Assembly: GCA_012513815.1 (NCBI GenBank)
Contig: JAAZBM010000014.1
Coordinates: 310,001-374,000, forward strand
Source: Candidatus Sumerlaeota bacterium
Lineage (GTDB): Bacteria; Sumerlaeota; Sumerlaeia; Sumerlaeales; Sumerlaeaceae
Length of the DNA stretch: 64,000 nucleotides
Reading direction: 5' to 3'
A program made the translations under genes and the position numbers. Below, in pieces: positions 47,715 to 56,845 of the stretch (position 1 is the stretch's first letter; every line of letters starts with the position of its first letter). The notes beneath the pieces were generated by a model that searched no databases, had not been told where the DNA came from, and was given only the letters and a program-made list of their open reading frames with translations.

Positions 47715-48413
47715 ATGACATCGAAATTTATTAAGTCAATTGTGCTCGCCGTAATGGTGTTTAGTATTGCTCCGGCATTACCTGTCTATGGTGCCAAAGC
47801 AGTCAAAACTGGCTATCTGCAAGACTATGCCCGTCTCGGACATGTCGGTGGTGTGCCTGTAGAACAAGTTTGGGTTGATCCTGATTTTGACATCAAGAAT
47901 TTCTCAACTCTTTACATCACTCCCGTCCAAGTTGCACCGGGTGCAGCACAGGATGCGCAGAGTTTGGCTAATGCAAAAAAACTGTCCAAAATGATGCAAG
48001 CTCAGATGGTGTCATCGTTCAAAACAACCGAGATGTTTAATGTAGTCGCCGGGAATTCGTTCCTGAAAAAAGGCGACAAGAGTGTGCTTGTTCTGCAAAC
48101 CCGTATCACGATTATCGATAACGGAAAAGGCTGGGTTCGTAATTTGATTGGATTCGGCGCAGGAGCCACAACTGTACAGCTCGAAGGTAAAGTCTTCGAC
48201 GCCAGATACAAGAGAACATACATGGAGTTCGCGGATCGCCGCGTCAACCCCGGAAACAGATTCTTCGGCGGTAAAAAAAGCACTTGCGACGCAGAGTTTT
48301 TGCAGGGAATCGATTTGAAGAGAATCTCTCAGGCGCTCGTCGATTTGTTCGCCTACACAAAAGAGAATAGCCCTACATCTAAAAAGCCGCCGGTAACAAG
48401 AAGATTCTTCTAA
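47715..48413 (+). CDS. DUF4410-like secreted protein
   Basis: The start at ATG 47715 begins a signal peptide (FIKSIVLAVMVFSIAPALPVYG). The frame is open further upstream but the promoter-like TATAAT at 47661 suggests this start. The mature protein of about 205 residues has the pattern FSTLYITPVQVAPG, then a central LVLQTRITIIDNGKGWVRNLIGFGAGATTVQLEGKVFD and a basic C-terminal end. The Gly-rich GFGAGATTVQ turn is typical of DUF4410-type outer-membrane-associated proteins. The function of that family is not known. Confidence 0.7.
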   Translation: MTSKFIKSIVLAVMVFSIAPALPVYGAKAVKTGYLQDYARLGHVGGVPVEQVWVDPDFDIKNFSTLYITPVQVAPGAAQDAQSLANAKKLSKMMQAQMVSSFKTTEMFNVVAGNSFLKKGDKSVLVLQTRITIIDNGKGWVRNLIGFGAGATTVQLEGKVFDARYKRTYMEFADRRVNPGNRFFGGKKSTCDAEFLQGIDLKRISQALVDLFAYTKENSPTSKKPPVTRRFF

Positions 48414-48505
48414 ACCCAGTTAACTCCGGTCGTCGAGTCTGAAGAAGGAGTTGCTGTATCATGGCTGTCGTCTTTATCATTTGATAAGGACGAATCTGCA
48501 TTCTT

Positions 48506-50050
48506 TCATACGGGAGCAATCGAGGCTGCCGTTGCGCTGGCCAATGCCTGATTATCATGGAACTGAATAGCAAGAAGAGTAATATCATCGTGCTGCGAAA
48601 TCCCATTCGCGAACTTATCAATCTCTTCAACAACCTTCGCAATCAAAGGTTCCGGAGACAAATCCTCATGCTCCAACATAAACTTCAGGAACACATCGCG
48701 ACCAAACTCATCCCCTTCGCTGTTCTCAGCTTCCACAACACCGTCAGTGTATAGCAGCATCCCCATGCCCGGAGACAAAACGGTAGTCTTCTCTTCCAAC
48801 ACAGCTTGCAAATCTTCCGTCGGAACCATGCCAAGTGCAATGCCCGACGGCTCTTCCTGAATGATTTCCTGACCACCTTTGGAAAACTTCAGCAATGGCT
48901 CGTGACCCGCACGCACATAGCGGAAAATGCCTGTCGAAGTATCCAGAATACCATAGGTCGTCGTCACGAAAACATTTTCTTTTGTGTCCTCGTACAAACG
49001 GTCATTGCAACGCAACATGACCTCGAGCGGGTTGAGACGATTGCGGGACAGCACCCGAAGCGCCGAACGCGTCATTGCCATAACAAAAGCTCCCGGAATG
49101 CCCTTGCCGGAAACATCCGCAATCACTAGACCAAGATAACGTTTGTCATCATCCACCCAGAAAACATCGTAGTAATCGCCGCCAACTTCGCGAGCTGGAC
49201 GCGAGAAAACAGCGACATCATAACCGGGGACATTGGGGCACTCATTCGGCAGTAGCATCTGTTGAAACTCATGCGCAAGACCAAGCTCTTTTTCCATCGT
49301 CTGACGAGCGACTTCTTCGGTCGCGGCTGTAGTAAAGAGACGAACCATCTCAACAGTCGAAGCAGCCTGTTCTGCAAGCGCAGTCAACAGACTCAAATCC
49401 TCCACGAGGAACTCGGCGGCTTCACGCATACTCTTGCCGGTATTCTGAATGCTCTCGGCCAGTTGGTCAGAAATGGACGAGCCCTTGACAACGGCAAGGA
49501 CGCCCAAAACTCGTTTATCAAAAACCAGTGGAGCAACCATAATACTCGAGAAGGGAGACATATCAAGAGCTGTGCGAGGAATACGGGAATCTGAGGCCGG
49601 ATCTGTCACAAGATAAGCTTTGCGTTTGCTGGCAGCTTCGCCAATCAAACCACTGCCTATCTCAATTTTCTCTCGCTTGATTTTTTCATAAAGATGTTTT
49701 TGCTTTGTCAAAACATAAGTCGTAAAAGGTTGCAACGGAGGAAACATTCCAAGAATGGAGCGGCAATGTAGAGCGCCATCATCATCGTTGATAAGATAGC
49801 ATGCGCCACCATCAGCCTGAGTCATGTCCATAACAAACTGCACAATCACATCAAGGCTAGGGCCAAGCGACATATCACGTGACCGCAAAGGTTTGGCCAT
49901 GTTGTTCAGATATTGGATTACCGCTTGACGCTCGCGCTGTGTCTGTTCCAAAACTGCATTGCTACTGCGAACCGCATGACGCAACCGCAAGCCCTGCCAC
50001 AACAATGCCGCGCTGATAACCAATAAGATTATGTATAGAGCATGAAACAA
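48506..50050 (-). CDS. GAF and PP2C-type (SpoIIE/RsbU-like) phosphatase, membrane-anchored
   Basis: A single N-terminal membrane helix (about 5-22) is followed by a GAF sensor domain (about 65-215) and a PPM/SpoIIE-type phosphatase domain (about 275-505). The phosphatase motifs EVGGDYYDVF, ADVSGKGIPG, TDGVVEAEN and HDDITLLAI carry the metal-binding Asp residues. Such proteins act on anti-anti-sigma factors in partner-switching. The start is TTG at 50050 with AGAGGAG 8 nt upstream; the nearby ATG at 50055 is out of frame. No STAS or RsbW gene is in the window, so the target is unknown. Confidence 0.9.
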   Translation of the reverse strand: MFHALYIILLVISAALLWQGLRLRHAVRSSNAVLEQTQRERQAVIQYLNNMAKPLRSRDMSLGPSLDVIVQFVMDMTQADGGACYLINDDDGALHCRSILGMFPPLQPFTTYVLTKQKHLYEKIKREKIEIGSGLIGEAASKRKAYLVTDPASDSRIPRTALDMSPFSSIMVAPLVFDKRVLGVLAVVKGSSISDQLAESIQNTGKSMREAAEFLVEDLSLLTALAEQAASTVEMVRLFTTAATEEVARQTMEKELGLAHEFQQMLLPNECPNVPGYDVAVFSRPAREVGGDYYDVFWVDDDKRYLGLVIADVSGKGIPGAFVMAMTRSALRVLSRNRLNPLEVMLRCNDRLYEDTKENVFVTTTYGILDTSTGIFRYVRAGHEPLLKFSKGGQEIIQEEPSGIALGMVPTEDLQAVLEEKTTVLSPGMGMLLYTDGVVEAENSEGDEFGRDVFLKFMLEHEDLSPEPLIAKVVEEIDKFANGISQHDDITLLAIQFHDNQALASATAASIAPV

Positions 50051-50170
50051 AACATAAACTCCTCTATTGTTACTTACACCTCTAGTATAGTGCTGTTTTG
50101 GATAAAAACATTATGGAGTCGTCTTTTTTCCAAACTCAAGTCATCAGTAACTTTTCCCACGGTGACCTAC

Positions 50171-51472
50171 CTAATACGCAAACCAGTCGCTGACACCTGC
50201 TTTTTCCGGAGCAATCAAACTCAAGCTATCGTTTTCCGTTTGTGCCACAATATACGGCAAGCCCACTTCATCCAACGCGAGTGTCGCGGCCACCCATGCG
50301 CCGTCACCACTGACGCACAACGGTTGGCTCTTCTCGCCCGTCTCACAATTCATGCAAACATACCAAATCTGAGAATCACCGTTTCGATCATCCGCCCAAA
50401 CAATATGCAAACGACCGGCACTATCAAACTCTGCGTCGACTCTACGCTGCGTGACGCCCTCACGTGCATCGAGTGTGGACATCGTAAATGTTTCCGACGC
50501 TGTAGGCTTGCATGCCACCCTCATCTGCGAAGCCTCCTGCTCCTGCGAAGGCCACAGCACAACACTCATGCCTGTTGTCGGCGAAACGCGAATACAAGCC
50601 GGATCATAGTAGCTCACGTCCGAGGAGGCGACAACACTCGTCCGCGAAACGACACCGCTGGGTGTCACTTCCATGAACATTAAGTCAGTCATCCACGTTG
50701 TCCCTGTCCCCCAGACACACGCCACACCGCCATCCGCCATCAAACTAAAGTCACACTGAACATAGGCTTTCCCTGCATGTGTAGTCGCATTCGTCAACCG
50801 CGCTGAGGCCATGTCCAAAGGCGTCAACGGATTGTTGGCATTCACTTTAGCGAGAAAAATATCCGAAACCCACCCATTATAATGGAAGTCATACCAGTTG
50901 ATATAAACAGTGTCCGGTGCACGGAACAAGACTTTGGGGCAATAAGCGTTATCGCCTTTGTGTTCCGCGACAGTCTGCGTCAGGCGTCGCTGGTCAATTA
51001 TCTTAACACCATCGACGTCCGTCACAGTACCATAGAGTTCCGTGTTGTCAATATAGTTTCCGCTTGCGGTGCAATGACGGTGGTCATGCCACGCAATCCA
51101 AACCCGACCTCCGTCAAGGGCAGACAAACTTGGTTGACGAGCGCCTAATGTTGCAGGAAAACCTGCAATCAAATGCTCATCAGACCAACCTTTCTCACGA
51201 CTCCACGCGCAATGATAAACACTGGATGGTGTCGCCGGAGTCACTGTTTCCGCACCGGACCACCATGTTAAGTGAAGACATCCGGACGTATCAAAGACAG
51301 TGTTGGAAACCGCTGATGCAGACAAATGAGCATTCGACTGAGAAGCTGAAACACTTAATGCTTCCGGTGGACGGAAGCTTACGCGAGGCAAAGAACTGTT
51401 TTGCGCAAAACCCGTTGTAACCGGAAGCATTGACAATACTGCAAACGTGATGATGATTGATTTGTTCATCAT
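50171..51472 (-). CDS. Secreted BNR/sialidase-like beta-propeller protein under a B12 riboswitch
   Basis: A signal peptide (about 1-24, FAVLSMLPVTTGFAQ) precedes about 400 residues of repeated beta blades. Asp-box-like turns appear as S-x-D-x-G-x-x-W variants (HLTWWSGAE, VWIAWHDHR, HIVWADDRNGDSQIW, TGMSVVLWPSQEQE), so a propeller is likely. It starts 6 nt after the stop of the preceding PQQ-like propeller gene. Both genes lie downstream of a cobalamin riboswitch. Bacteroidetes BtuG is a beta-propeller that binds B12, so a role in B12 capture is plausible but unproven. No lipobox is seen; the protein looks secreted, not lipid-anchored. Confidence 0.78.
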   Translation of the reverse strand: MMNKSIIITFAVLSMLPVTTGFAQNSSLPRVSFRPPEALSVSASQSNAHLSASAVSNTVFDTSGCLHLTWWSGAETVTPATPSSVYHCAWSREKGWSDEHLIAGFPATLGARQPSLSALDGGRVWIAWHDHRHCTASGNYIDNTELYGTVTDVDGVKIIDQRRLTQTVAEHKGDNAYCPKVLFRAPDTVYINWYDFHYNGWVSDIFLAKVNANNPLTPLDMASARLTNATTHAGKAYVQCDFSLMADGGVACVWGTGTTWMTDLMFMEVTPSGVVSRTSVVASSDVSYYDPACIRVSPTTGMSVVLWPSQEQEASQMRVACKPTASETFTMSTLDAREGVTQRRVDAEFDSAGRLHIVWADDRNGDSQIWYVCMNCETGEKSQPLCVSGDGAWVAATLALDEVGLPYIVAQTENDSLSLIAPEKAGVSDWFAY

Positions 51473-51478
51473 GCTACA

Positions 51479-52783
51479 CTACCACAGAATCTGCCAATCG
51501 TCAACAGCGCTCAACGGTTCGAACTTGACCAATTCCTGCGTCTGTGTCGCGTAGTCCGGCGCCGTTGCATACAGCGAGCCGTCCGAATCAAGCACTATCG
51601 AAGCATTATAAAAGTCCGCCGCCGATTCCGCAATTTTCACACCATCAAAACCGAAAGCATAAATACGATTATTCGCGGAGAGAAACAGTCTATTCGCGGA
51701 GGCCGCCATATTGTTGCGAAAGATATTCGCACGCAGTGCGACCGGCTCAAACAGCTGTGTTCCATCGCTCAGGCTATAGCCGCACAACTTACCGGCACCC
51801 CAAGCGCCACCGGCAATATAAACCGCGTTTTCGGCAACCAACGGAGTGGTATCCGAGAACGGTGCGTCAACCTTCCATTTCAGTTGCCCATCAGTCGCGT
51901 TAGCACAAACAAGATTGCCTGTTACTCCGGCATAATCATAGGTCACGCCATAAATGCAATTGTCCGCATAAACCAAATCAGCCCAGAACAACGCAGATGT
52001 TTCCCATGCGCTACGCCATTTGATGTTACCTGTCGCGGCATCAAAACATTGAATCGCTCCCGTAAAACCATCCGAAGAATAAGGCGTGAAGACGACCGGT
52101 GTACCTGCCACGGTCACAGCCAAGGGAGAATTCAGTCCCGTACTGACATTCAGGGCCTGCCAGCGTGGAGCGCCTGTCGCCTTGTCATAGGCCAGCAACA
52201 CGCTACCTGTACTCGAGTAATCACGCGTGTTGATGAACACCATATCATCATTGATCGCAGGCGAAGCGTTGACGACGGTAGCGCTAACACCTGGCAGCGT
52301 GAATGTTGTAACAGCATCAGCAATCGATGTTTGCCACTTGATGGTCCCATTCGCCATGGAAAGCGAATATAGCGTCGAACCTGTCGCAAAGAACAAACTC
52401 GATTGCGAATTGTCCGCGGTGATGCCGGACAAAGTGGATTCACTGACACTGTCCGTATCAAGCTCCGAGCTAACCCAGATCAGCGAGCCGTCAGCAGTCT
52501 TGCGAGCCTCAATCCTGCAGGACACCGGCTCGGTGATATACCAGTCCTCGCCGGTTTGAGCAACAGCGTAAACAGTGTTGCCAACAACGCAAGGCGCAAT
52601 CGGCGCGGCGATGTCTGTCCCGGCACGCCAGGCAGGCTGATTGATGACATTCGCTGTGACAGCGACCTCGGGGCGCCAAGTAACATGACCTGCATTGAGC
52701 AAAGGCATGCTCCAGTCCGCCCATAAATTTGTGGAAATAAGTACTGCGATTGCAGCCGAAATACCGCATGTAATACGGTTCAT
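51479..52783 (-). CDS. Secreted PQQ-like beta-propeller protein, first gene under the B12 riboswitch
   Basis: A signal peptide (about 1-22, ISAAIAVLISTNLWA) leads into about 410 residues with repeated G-x-x-x-W PQQ_2-type blades: ADGSLIWVSS, MANGTIKWQT, KATGAPRWQA, ATGNIKWRSAW, TDGQLKWKVD. This is a seven- or eight-bladed propeller. It has no Cys-heme motif and no clear catalytic site, so it may bind rather than oxidise. The start ATG (52783) has GAAAGG 8 nt upstream, next to the riboswitch output hairpin. It and the downstream propeller gene form one B12-controlled unit. Confidence 0.85.
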   Translation of the reverse strand: MNRITCGISAAIAVLISTNLWADWSMPLLNAGHVTWRPEVAVTANVINQPAWRAGTDIAAPIAPCVVGNTVYAVAQTGEDWYITEPVSCRIEARKTADGSLIWVSSELDTDSVSESTLSGITADNSQSSLFFATGSTLYSLSMANGTIKWQTSIADAVTTFTLPGVSATVVNASPAINDDMVFINTRDYSSTGSVLLAYDKATGAPRWQALNVSTGLNSPLAVTVAGTPVVFTPYSSDGFTGAIQCFDAATGNIKWRSAWETSALFWADLVYADNCIYGVTYDYAGVTGNLVCANATDGQLKWKVDAPFSDTTPLVAENAVYIAGGAWGAGKLCGYSLSDGTQLFEPVALRANIFRNNMAASANRLFLSANNRIYAFGFDGVKIAESAADFYNASIVLDSDGSLYATAPDYATQTQELVKFEPLSAVDDWQILW

Positions 52784-52791
52784 AGTTTTAA

Positions 52792-52816
52792 CCTTTCTTC
52801 CCTGCTTCCGAGGGAA
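52792..52816 (-). promoter_or_regulatory. Hairpin and Shine-Dalgarno: expression platform of the riboswitch
   Basis: On the minus strand TTCCCT pairs with AGGGAA (52811-52816 with 52798-52803) around a 7-nt loop. GAAAGG (52792-52797), the likely Shine-Dalgarno, follows at once, with 8 nt to the ATG. No T run is seen, so control is probably by hiding or exposing the ribosome site rather than by transcription termination. Confidence 0.55.
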
Positions 52817-52833
52817 TCAACAAAATATAGTTC

Positions 52834-53034
52834 GTAAAACCGGTCTTCTGACTGATGGATTATCCTACTTGAGACGCTGCCTTCCCGACTTGTCGCTTGA
52901 TGCGGCTCATCAGTGGCTTCCTGGTGTCTCGTTCGTACCCATTTTACAGCGGCGGGCCCGTGCCGGAATCTAACCGGACTTCCCAACCCTTGCGGGCAAT
53001 TGCATCCATGGAGGTGGAACGCAATTTGTTTTAC
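52834..53034 (-). promoter_or_regulatory. Cobalamin (B12) riboswitch aptamer
   Basis: On the minus strand the conserved elements occur in order. GGGAAGTCCGG and GATTCCGG lead into GGGCCCGCCGCTGTAA. Then come GAAGCCACTG, GGGAAGGC, and the B12 box AGTCAGAAGACCGG at 52840-52853. The ends pair as P1: GTAAAAC (53028-53034) with GTTTTAC (52834-52840). This is the whole content of the 351-nt gap before 53135 apart from the output hairpin and the terminator at 53070. Binding of adenosylcobalamin normally switches off the downstream gene. Here the downstream genes are two secreted propellers. Confidence 0.93.
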
Positions 53035-53069
53035 AACTGCTTTTCGTTACATGACCATTCAACCTTAAT

Positions 53070-53109
53070 TCAAAAATAAAAACTGCCGCATCCGAAGACA
53101 CGGCAGTTT
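53070..53109 (-). terminator. Terminator of the ABC/DUF4340 operon
   Basis: A perfect 9-bp stem (AAACTGCCG at 53080-53088 with CGGCAGTTT at 53101-53109) is followed on the minus strand by TATTTTTG. It lies 25 nt past the stop of the gene at 53135 and separates that operon from the riboswitch. Confidence 0.8.
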
Positions 53110-53134
53110 CACATTCAGTTCTGTTTTGTTTCCG

Positions 53135-54160
53135 CTACAGGGCGGGTGTTGTTTGTTGGTCCTGAACCGCAACAGGCTTGGGGTCAGGCAGTGGCGGAGC
53201 GGGCAGTGGCGCCAAATCATCGATTGTCACCAGCATCTTCTTCGCCGAGTTGCCGTCAATCAAATAGATATCTTTAGAATCCGGAGTCTTGGCATAATAC
53301 AAGTTGCGCAAACCATCCGCCTTGCCAAGATACAGGGTATTCACGACTGGCGTCGTATTCGACGTTGTCTTATCCTGCCATGTCACAATCACTTCTTGTT
53401 GCACCGGTTCGAGCGCGTATTGCGCAAGAGTCTCCGTGGTCGCGTCATTCACGAAATCGTTCGACGCCAAATTACAGACAGCATTTAGAATATCATTGGC
53501 TTTCGTGAGACTCATTGTTGTGTCGCGTCCTTCAACACTCTTCGTGTCGCCATTCACTAACAGCTTATAAGTCGAGGTTGTTCCGCGCGTTTCAACACTT
53601 GTAACATCCCCGGGCTTCAGCGTCCAAATGGAACGCTCACGCCAAGTCTGTTTTGTGTCGAAAACATTTTTCAAATTCGTATCAGCGCTCAGAATCTCAT
53701 CAGAACCGACCTTCTTGACATACGTGGTCATGTACGATGTCCCCGCTTTGCCAAGCTGCCATTCCTCGCTATGGCCGTCTTTCTTGTAGAGCTTGATGAG
53801 CGTCGCGCTTGACTCATTCAATCCATAGTTGTCAACAAGATTGTTCCCTGTGGCAACCACCTCGCCCTTGATTTTTCCCTCAAGTTTGCGGACGACTCCA
53901 TTCACGAGACTTTGATTCGCCTTGCGTGTGCAGATATCATCAACATACCAGTTGCCATCCTTCTCGTGCAATGATACGGCCTTGTCTTCCGGCGTTGAGA
54001 TATCAATTCTTGTCAGCGTTCCCGATGTGATAGAACCTCCAAACACATCACGCACAGGCACTGCGGCCTGCTCAATTGTTTTTTCTTCTTCCTTGCTCAT
54101 ATACCAGGCAGCGCCAACTAACAGAGCGGCAATCACTGCCAATACTATCAAATTTTTCAC
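53135..54160 (-). CDS. DUF4340-family protein of the GldG-type ABC operon
   Basis: The 341-aa protein starts with one membrane helix (about 2-21, LIVLAVIAALLVGAAWY) and continues as a periplasmic beta-rich domain with repeats of the DUF4340 type: DKAVSLHEKDGNWYVDD, LVDNYGLNESSATLIKLYKKDG, RERSIWTLKPGDVTSVE. DUF4340 genes sit beside GldG-type permeases in many Gram-negative phyla, but their activity is unknown. The start is GTG 54160 with GAGGGA 7 nt upstream. A Pro-rich tail ends the protein. The gene is last in the operon. Confidence 0.88.
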   Translation of the reverse strand: MKNLIVLAVIAALLVGAAWYMSKEEEKTIEQAAVPVRDVFGGSITSGTLTRIDISTPEDKAVSLHEKDGNWYVDDICTRKANQSLVNGVVRKLEGKIKGEVVATGNNLVDNYGLNESSATLIKLYKKDGHSEEWQLGKAGTSYMTTYVKKVGSDEILSADTNLKNVFDTKQTWRERSIWTLKPGDVTSVETRGTTSTYKLLVNGDTKSVEGRDTTMSLTKANDILNAVCNLASNDFVNDATTETLAQYALEPVQQEVIVTWQDKTTSNTTPVVNTLYLGKADGLRNLYYAKTPDSKDIYLIDGNSAKKMLVTIDDLAPLPAPPLPDPKPVAVQDQQTTPAL

Positions 54161-54194
54161 TTGTTAATCCCTCTTTGTTTTTATCAATTAGGTT

Positions 54195-54230
54195 CTCTCC
54201 CGCACAAGAACTCTTGCCCGTGCGGGAGAG
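54195..54230. repeat. Perfect 11-bp inverted repeat inside the ABC operon
   Basis: CTCTCCCGCAC (54195-54205) and GTGCGGGAGAG (54220-54230) form a perfect stem with a 14-nt loop in the 86-nt gap between the GldG-like gene and the DUF4340 gene. No T run follows on either strand, so it is more like a REP-type or mRNA-processing element than a terminator. Confidence 0.7.
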
Positions 54231-54246
54231 GTTATTCTGTTAGCAA

Positions 54247-55923
54247 TTAGTCTTCCATCGACGAACCATAGATGGCACCCAAACGACGACGACGCATTCT
54301 GTTGTACACAGCAACGCCGATGCCGAGAACGATAAGGCAAACAGGTACGCCGCCAATAACAAGCCACTGCAACAAATCCTTGCGAGATGCCGGGATGTCA
54401 ATGCGTAGGCGCGGGACTTCGCTCATTTTGGAGCGCAAAGAAATCATCTCGCCATGGCGGACATTCGTGTCAACCAGATTCAACACCAACAATGCATTCA
54501 GTGGCGACTGCTGTATCAGTTCATCGCCAAATGCATCGCAACTACCGGAAACGATGACGGCGGCACCTTCCTTCGACTGCGACAAAACATTCGCACGCTC
54601 GACGATATAGGTTGTTCCATCATCTTTTGTGAGAATCGGCAAATCCTCATCCTTCACATCCGCATACTTGCTGTGCAGCACGCCATTAGCCATTGCCAGC
54701 AGGTTATAAGCCTTCATATTGTTTTCGTCCTTGGGACGCTGCAACAATTGCGTTGGGTCGATACGGAAAAGATTCTCCTGACGCAAACTCTTTTCTGACG
54801 ACTTGGCGAGCATCGTGATGGTACCAGTAACTGCCTTATCCGTCTGCGAGATGCTGCTCGCGTACTGGAATGCGATATTGCCCAAGCGGTCTGTCGCCGA
54901 CGTTTCCTTGTTTAAATCTGTAATACGGAAAGTCAGCGGATACTTCGTGATAACAGGCCCGCGAGTTGTCCGGAGCATCATCTCGACGCCCAAGCCCCAA
55001 TCCTCGACGAGATCTTCATTAATGCGCAAACCATACTCATCAAGGATGGAGTTGACAGGCGACGCAAAGGGCTGCAGACCATTCGGCTGATTGCCCATGC
55101 CCGGCTGTGCAGGATTAAACGACGACGACGCAATGAACAATTTTCCGCCCTTCATAACATATTGGTCTAACTGGAACAACTGCTCATCGGACAACTTGCT
55201 CGGTTCGAGCAAGAAGGTCATATCCGGAGCATCAGCGGCCAAAAGCTGCTTGTAATTGCTACCGGCGATAGACTGAATGTCATAGCCTTCCTGTTGCAAC
55301 ACTTGCGGAATAGCCTGATAGCGTCCCTGCTCGCCAACATACTGATTGACTTCGGGAGTAATGATTCCAATCTTGGGAATACTGACCTGCGCGACCTTGT
55401 TAATCGCCATTGTCAACTGATATTCAAGCGGATGCTGCGGTGAAATCACACCAACGGTTTCGGTCTTGCCTGAATGTTCAACGACAAAACCCAGATAACC
55501 TTCGCGAGCGCTCATCTCTTTTGCGCTCTCTTGCGCCATTAACTGACGGCGAATCTGATTCTCCTGTGCCTTACGTTCGACTGCCGGGTCCTTGGATGGG
55601 TCAACAAAAGTAAACTTCACCTTACCTTTGGACAAACTGCGATACTCCATCAGCAAGTCACGCAACTGATTACGCTGCTCCGTCCATGCCGGAGGAGTTC
55701 CCTCGCTCGTCGCGTACACAGTCACATTTACCTGACTGTCAAGACGTTTAAGGATATTCTGGGTCGCCGACGCCAACGTGAAACGCTGATTGCGAGTCAA
55801 GTCAATACGCCAACTGCTACGATCGGCAATATAGTAAACGGCGACAAGCGAAACGATAAGAAGTATTGTTCCGACAATCGCGTTGGAACCATGTTTAAAT
55901 CTACGAACACTTTGTGATGACAT
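54247..55923 (-). CDS. GldG-like ABC transporter auxiliary protein
   Basis: One N-terminal membrane helix (AIVGTILLIVSLVAVYYIA) precedes a large extracytoplasmic domain of about 470 residues. A second helix lies near the C-terminus (LVIGGVPVCLIVLGIGVAVY). The pattern WRIDLTRNQRFTLASATQNIL at the start of the soluble part and the GISPQHPLEYQLTMAINKV-like segment identify the GldG family (PF09822). GldG works with GldA and GldF in gliding bacteria, but homologues occur widely in non-gliders. The start is set at ATG 55923 (558 aa) with AGGAGG 9 nt upstream. The permease gene ends 13 nt before it. Confidence 0.88.
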   Translation of the reverse strand: MSSQSVRRFKHGSNAIVGTILLIVSLVAVYYIADRSSWRIDLTRNQRFTLASATQNILKRLDSQVNVTVYATSEGTPPAWTEQRNQLRDLLMEYRSLSKGKVKFTFVDPSKDPAVERKAQENQIRRQLMAQESAKEMSAREGYLGFVVEHSGKTETVGVISPQHPLEYQLTMAINKVAQVSIPKIGIITPEVNQYVGEQGRYQAIPQVLQQEGYDIQSIAGSNYKQLLAADAPDMTFLLEPSKLSDEQLFQLDQYVMKGGKLFIASSSFNPAQPGMGNQPNGLQPFASPVNSILDEYGLRINEDLVEDWGLGVEMMLRTTRGPVITKYPLTFRITDLNKETSATDRLGNIAFQYASSISQTDKAVTGTITMLAKSSEKSLRQENLFRIDPTQLLQRPKDENNMKAYNLLAMANGVLHSKYADVKDEDLPILTKDDGTTYIVERANVLSQSKEGAAVIVSGSCDAFGDELIQQSPLNALLVLNLVDTNVRHGEMISLRSKMSEVPRLRIDIPASRKDLLQWLVIGGVPVCLIVLGIGVAVYNRMRRRRLGAIYGSSMED

Positions 55924-55936
55924 CTCTTCTATCCTC

Positions 55937-56671
55937 CTATGCCCATCTCCGGCTTTCAATCGTTCGTGTATTCAAATACAGGAACAAGCCAATCGCACCA
56001 ACGAAATAGACCACATCAACAGCCTCAATCACACCTTGATACAATGAACTGAAATGCTGATAAGGACTCAACTTCGAGGTCAGATTACCAAGCCATTCCG
56101 GCAACATACTAACGATGGCTGGGAAGCCAATCAGATAGAGAGCGAAAGTCAGCGAACAAGCCAAGATGAACGCGATGATCTGATTCTCGGTCATGCTGCT
56201 CACCCAAGCACTTACCGCAAGAATCAACGCACCCAGTAAGAACGAAGCCAGATAGGCGCAATAGATGGGACCCCAATCAAAAGGCGTTTTGGGATCGGCC
56301 AACGAACTCACCATCCACGGAAGCGGGAAGGTCAGCAACAGAGCCACAAGCACCAGTGCCAGAGCGCCAATGTATTTCCCCAACACAATCTCAATGTCAC
56401 GCACGGGCAAAGTCATCAAAAGCTCAATAGTTCCCGTTTTCTTCTCTTCCGCCCACAGACGCATTCCAATCGCCGGGATAAAGAACATGAACAGCCAAGG
56501 AACATACACAAAGAATCCATCAAGCTGTGCCGCACCGAACGCAAAGAATCGATTCAAGAATAGCATTAAGCTTGAACCTATTACCAAAAACAATAAAAGG
56601 AAAATATAGGATGAGGGACTCGAAACATACCCTCGAACCTCGCGTGCGAACACACGATAAATATTCGACAT
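55937..56671 (-). CDS. GldF-like ABC-2 permease
   Basis: The 244-aa permease has six helices, and the family motif EEKKTGTIELLMTLPV follows the second. The last helix ends with LYLNTRTIESRRWA. It would form the membrane part of the ABC complex with the ATPase at 57208. AGGAG lies 7 nt before the ATG. Its stop is 13 nt before the GldG-like start, so the two are coupled. Confidence 0.88.
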   Translation of the reverse strand: MSNIYRVFAREVRGYVSSPSSYIFLLLFLVIGSSLMLFLNRFFAFGAAQLDGFFVYVPWLFMFFIPAIGMRLWAEEKKTGTIELLMTLPVRDIEIVLGKYIGALALVLVALLLTFPLPWMVSSLADPKTPFDWGPIYCAYLASFLLGALILAVSAWVSSMTENQIIAFILACSLTFALYLIGFPAIVSMLPEWLGNLTSKLSPYQHFSSLYQGVIEAVDVVYFVGAIGLFLYLNTRTIESRRWA

Positions 56672-56764
56672 TTGTTTTCTCCTAAAAACACTTAAGTAAT
56701 TATGTCACAGAAAGAATGGACAAACAGTGACATTTTGTCGCAAAATAACATCATTTCACGCAAA

Positions 56765-56799
56765 GACCGGGCAGTTCACTTTAGATGAACTGTCCGGTC
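56765..56799 (-). terminator. Possible terminator after the Ala/Pro-rich lipoprotein gene
   Basis: A 14-bp stem (GACCGGGCAGTTCA with TGAACTGTCCGGTC, one G-U) has a 7-nt loop. Only TCTTTG follows on the minus strand, so termination may be partial and the downstream permease may still be read. It may instead mark an end or pause between two parts of the ABC operon. Confidence 0.5.
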
Positions 56800-56845
56800 A
56801 TTTATGACTGAATCCGAATCGGATTCGATTTATTGCAACTTCAAA

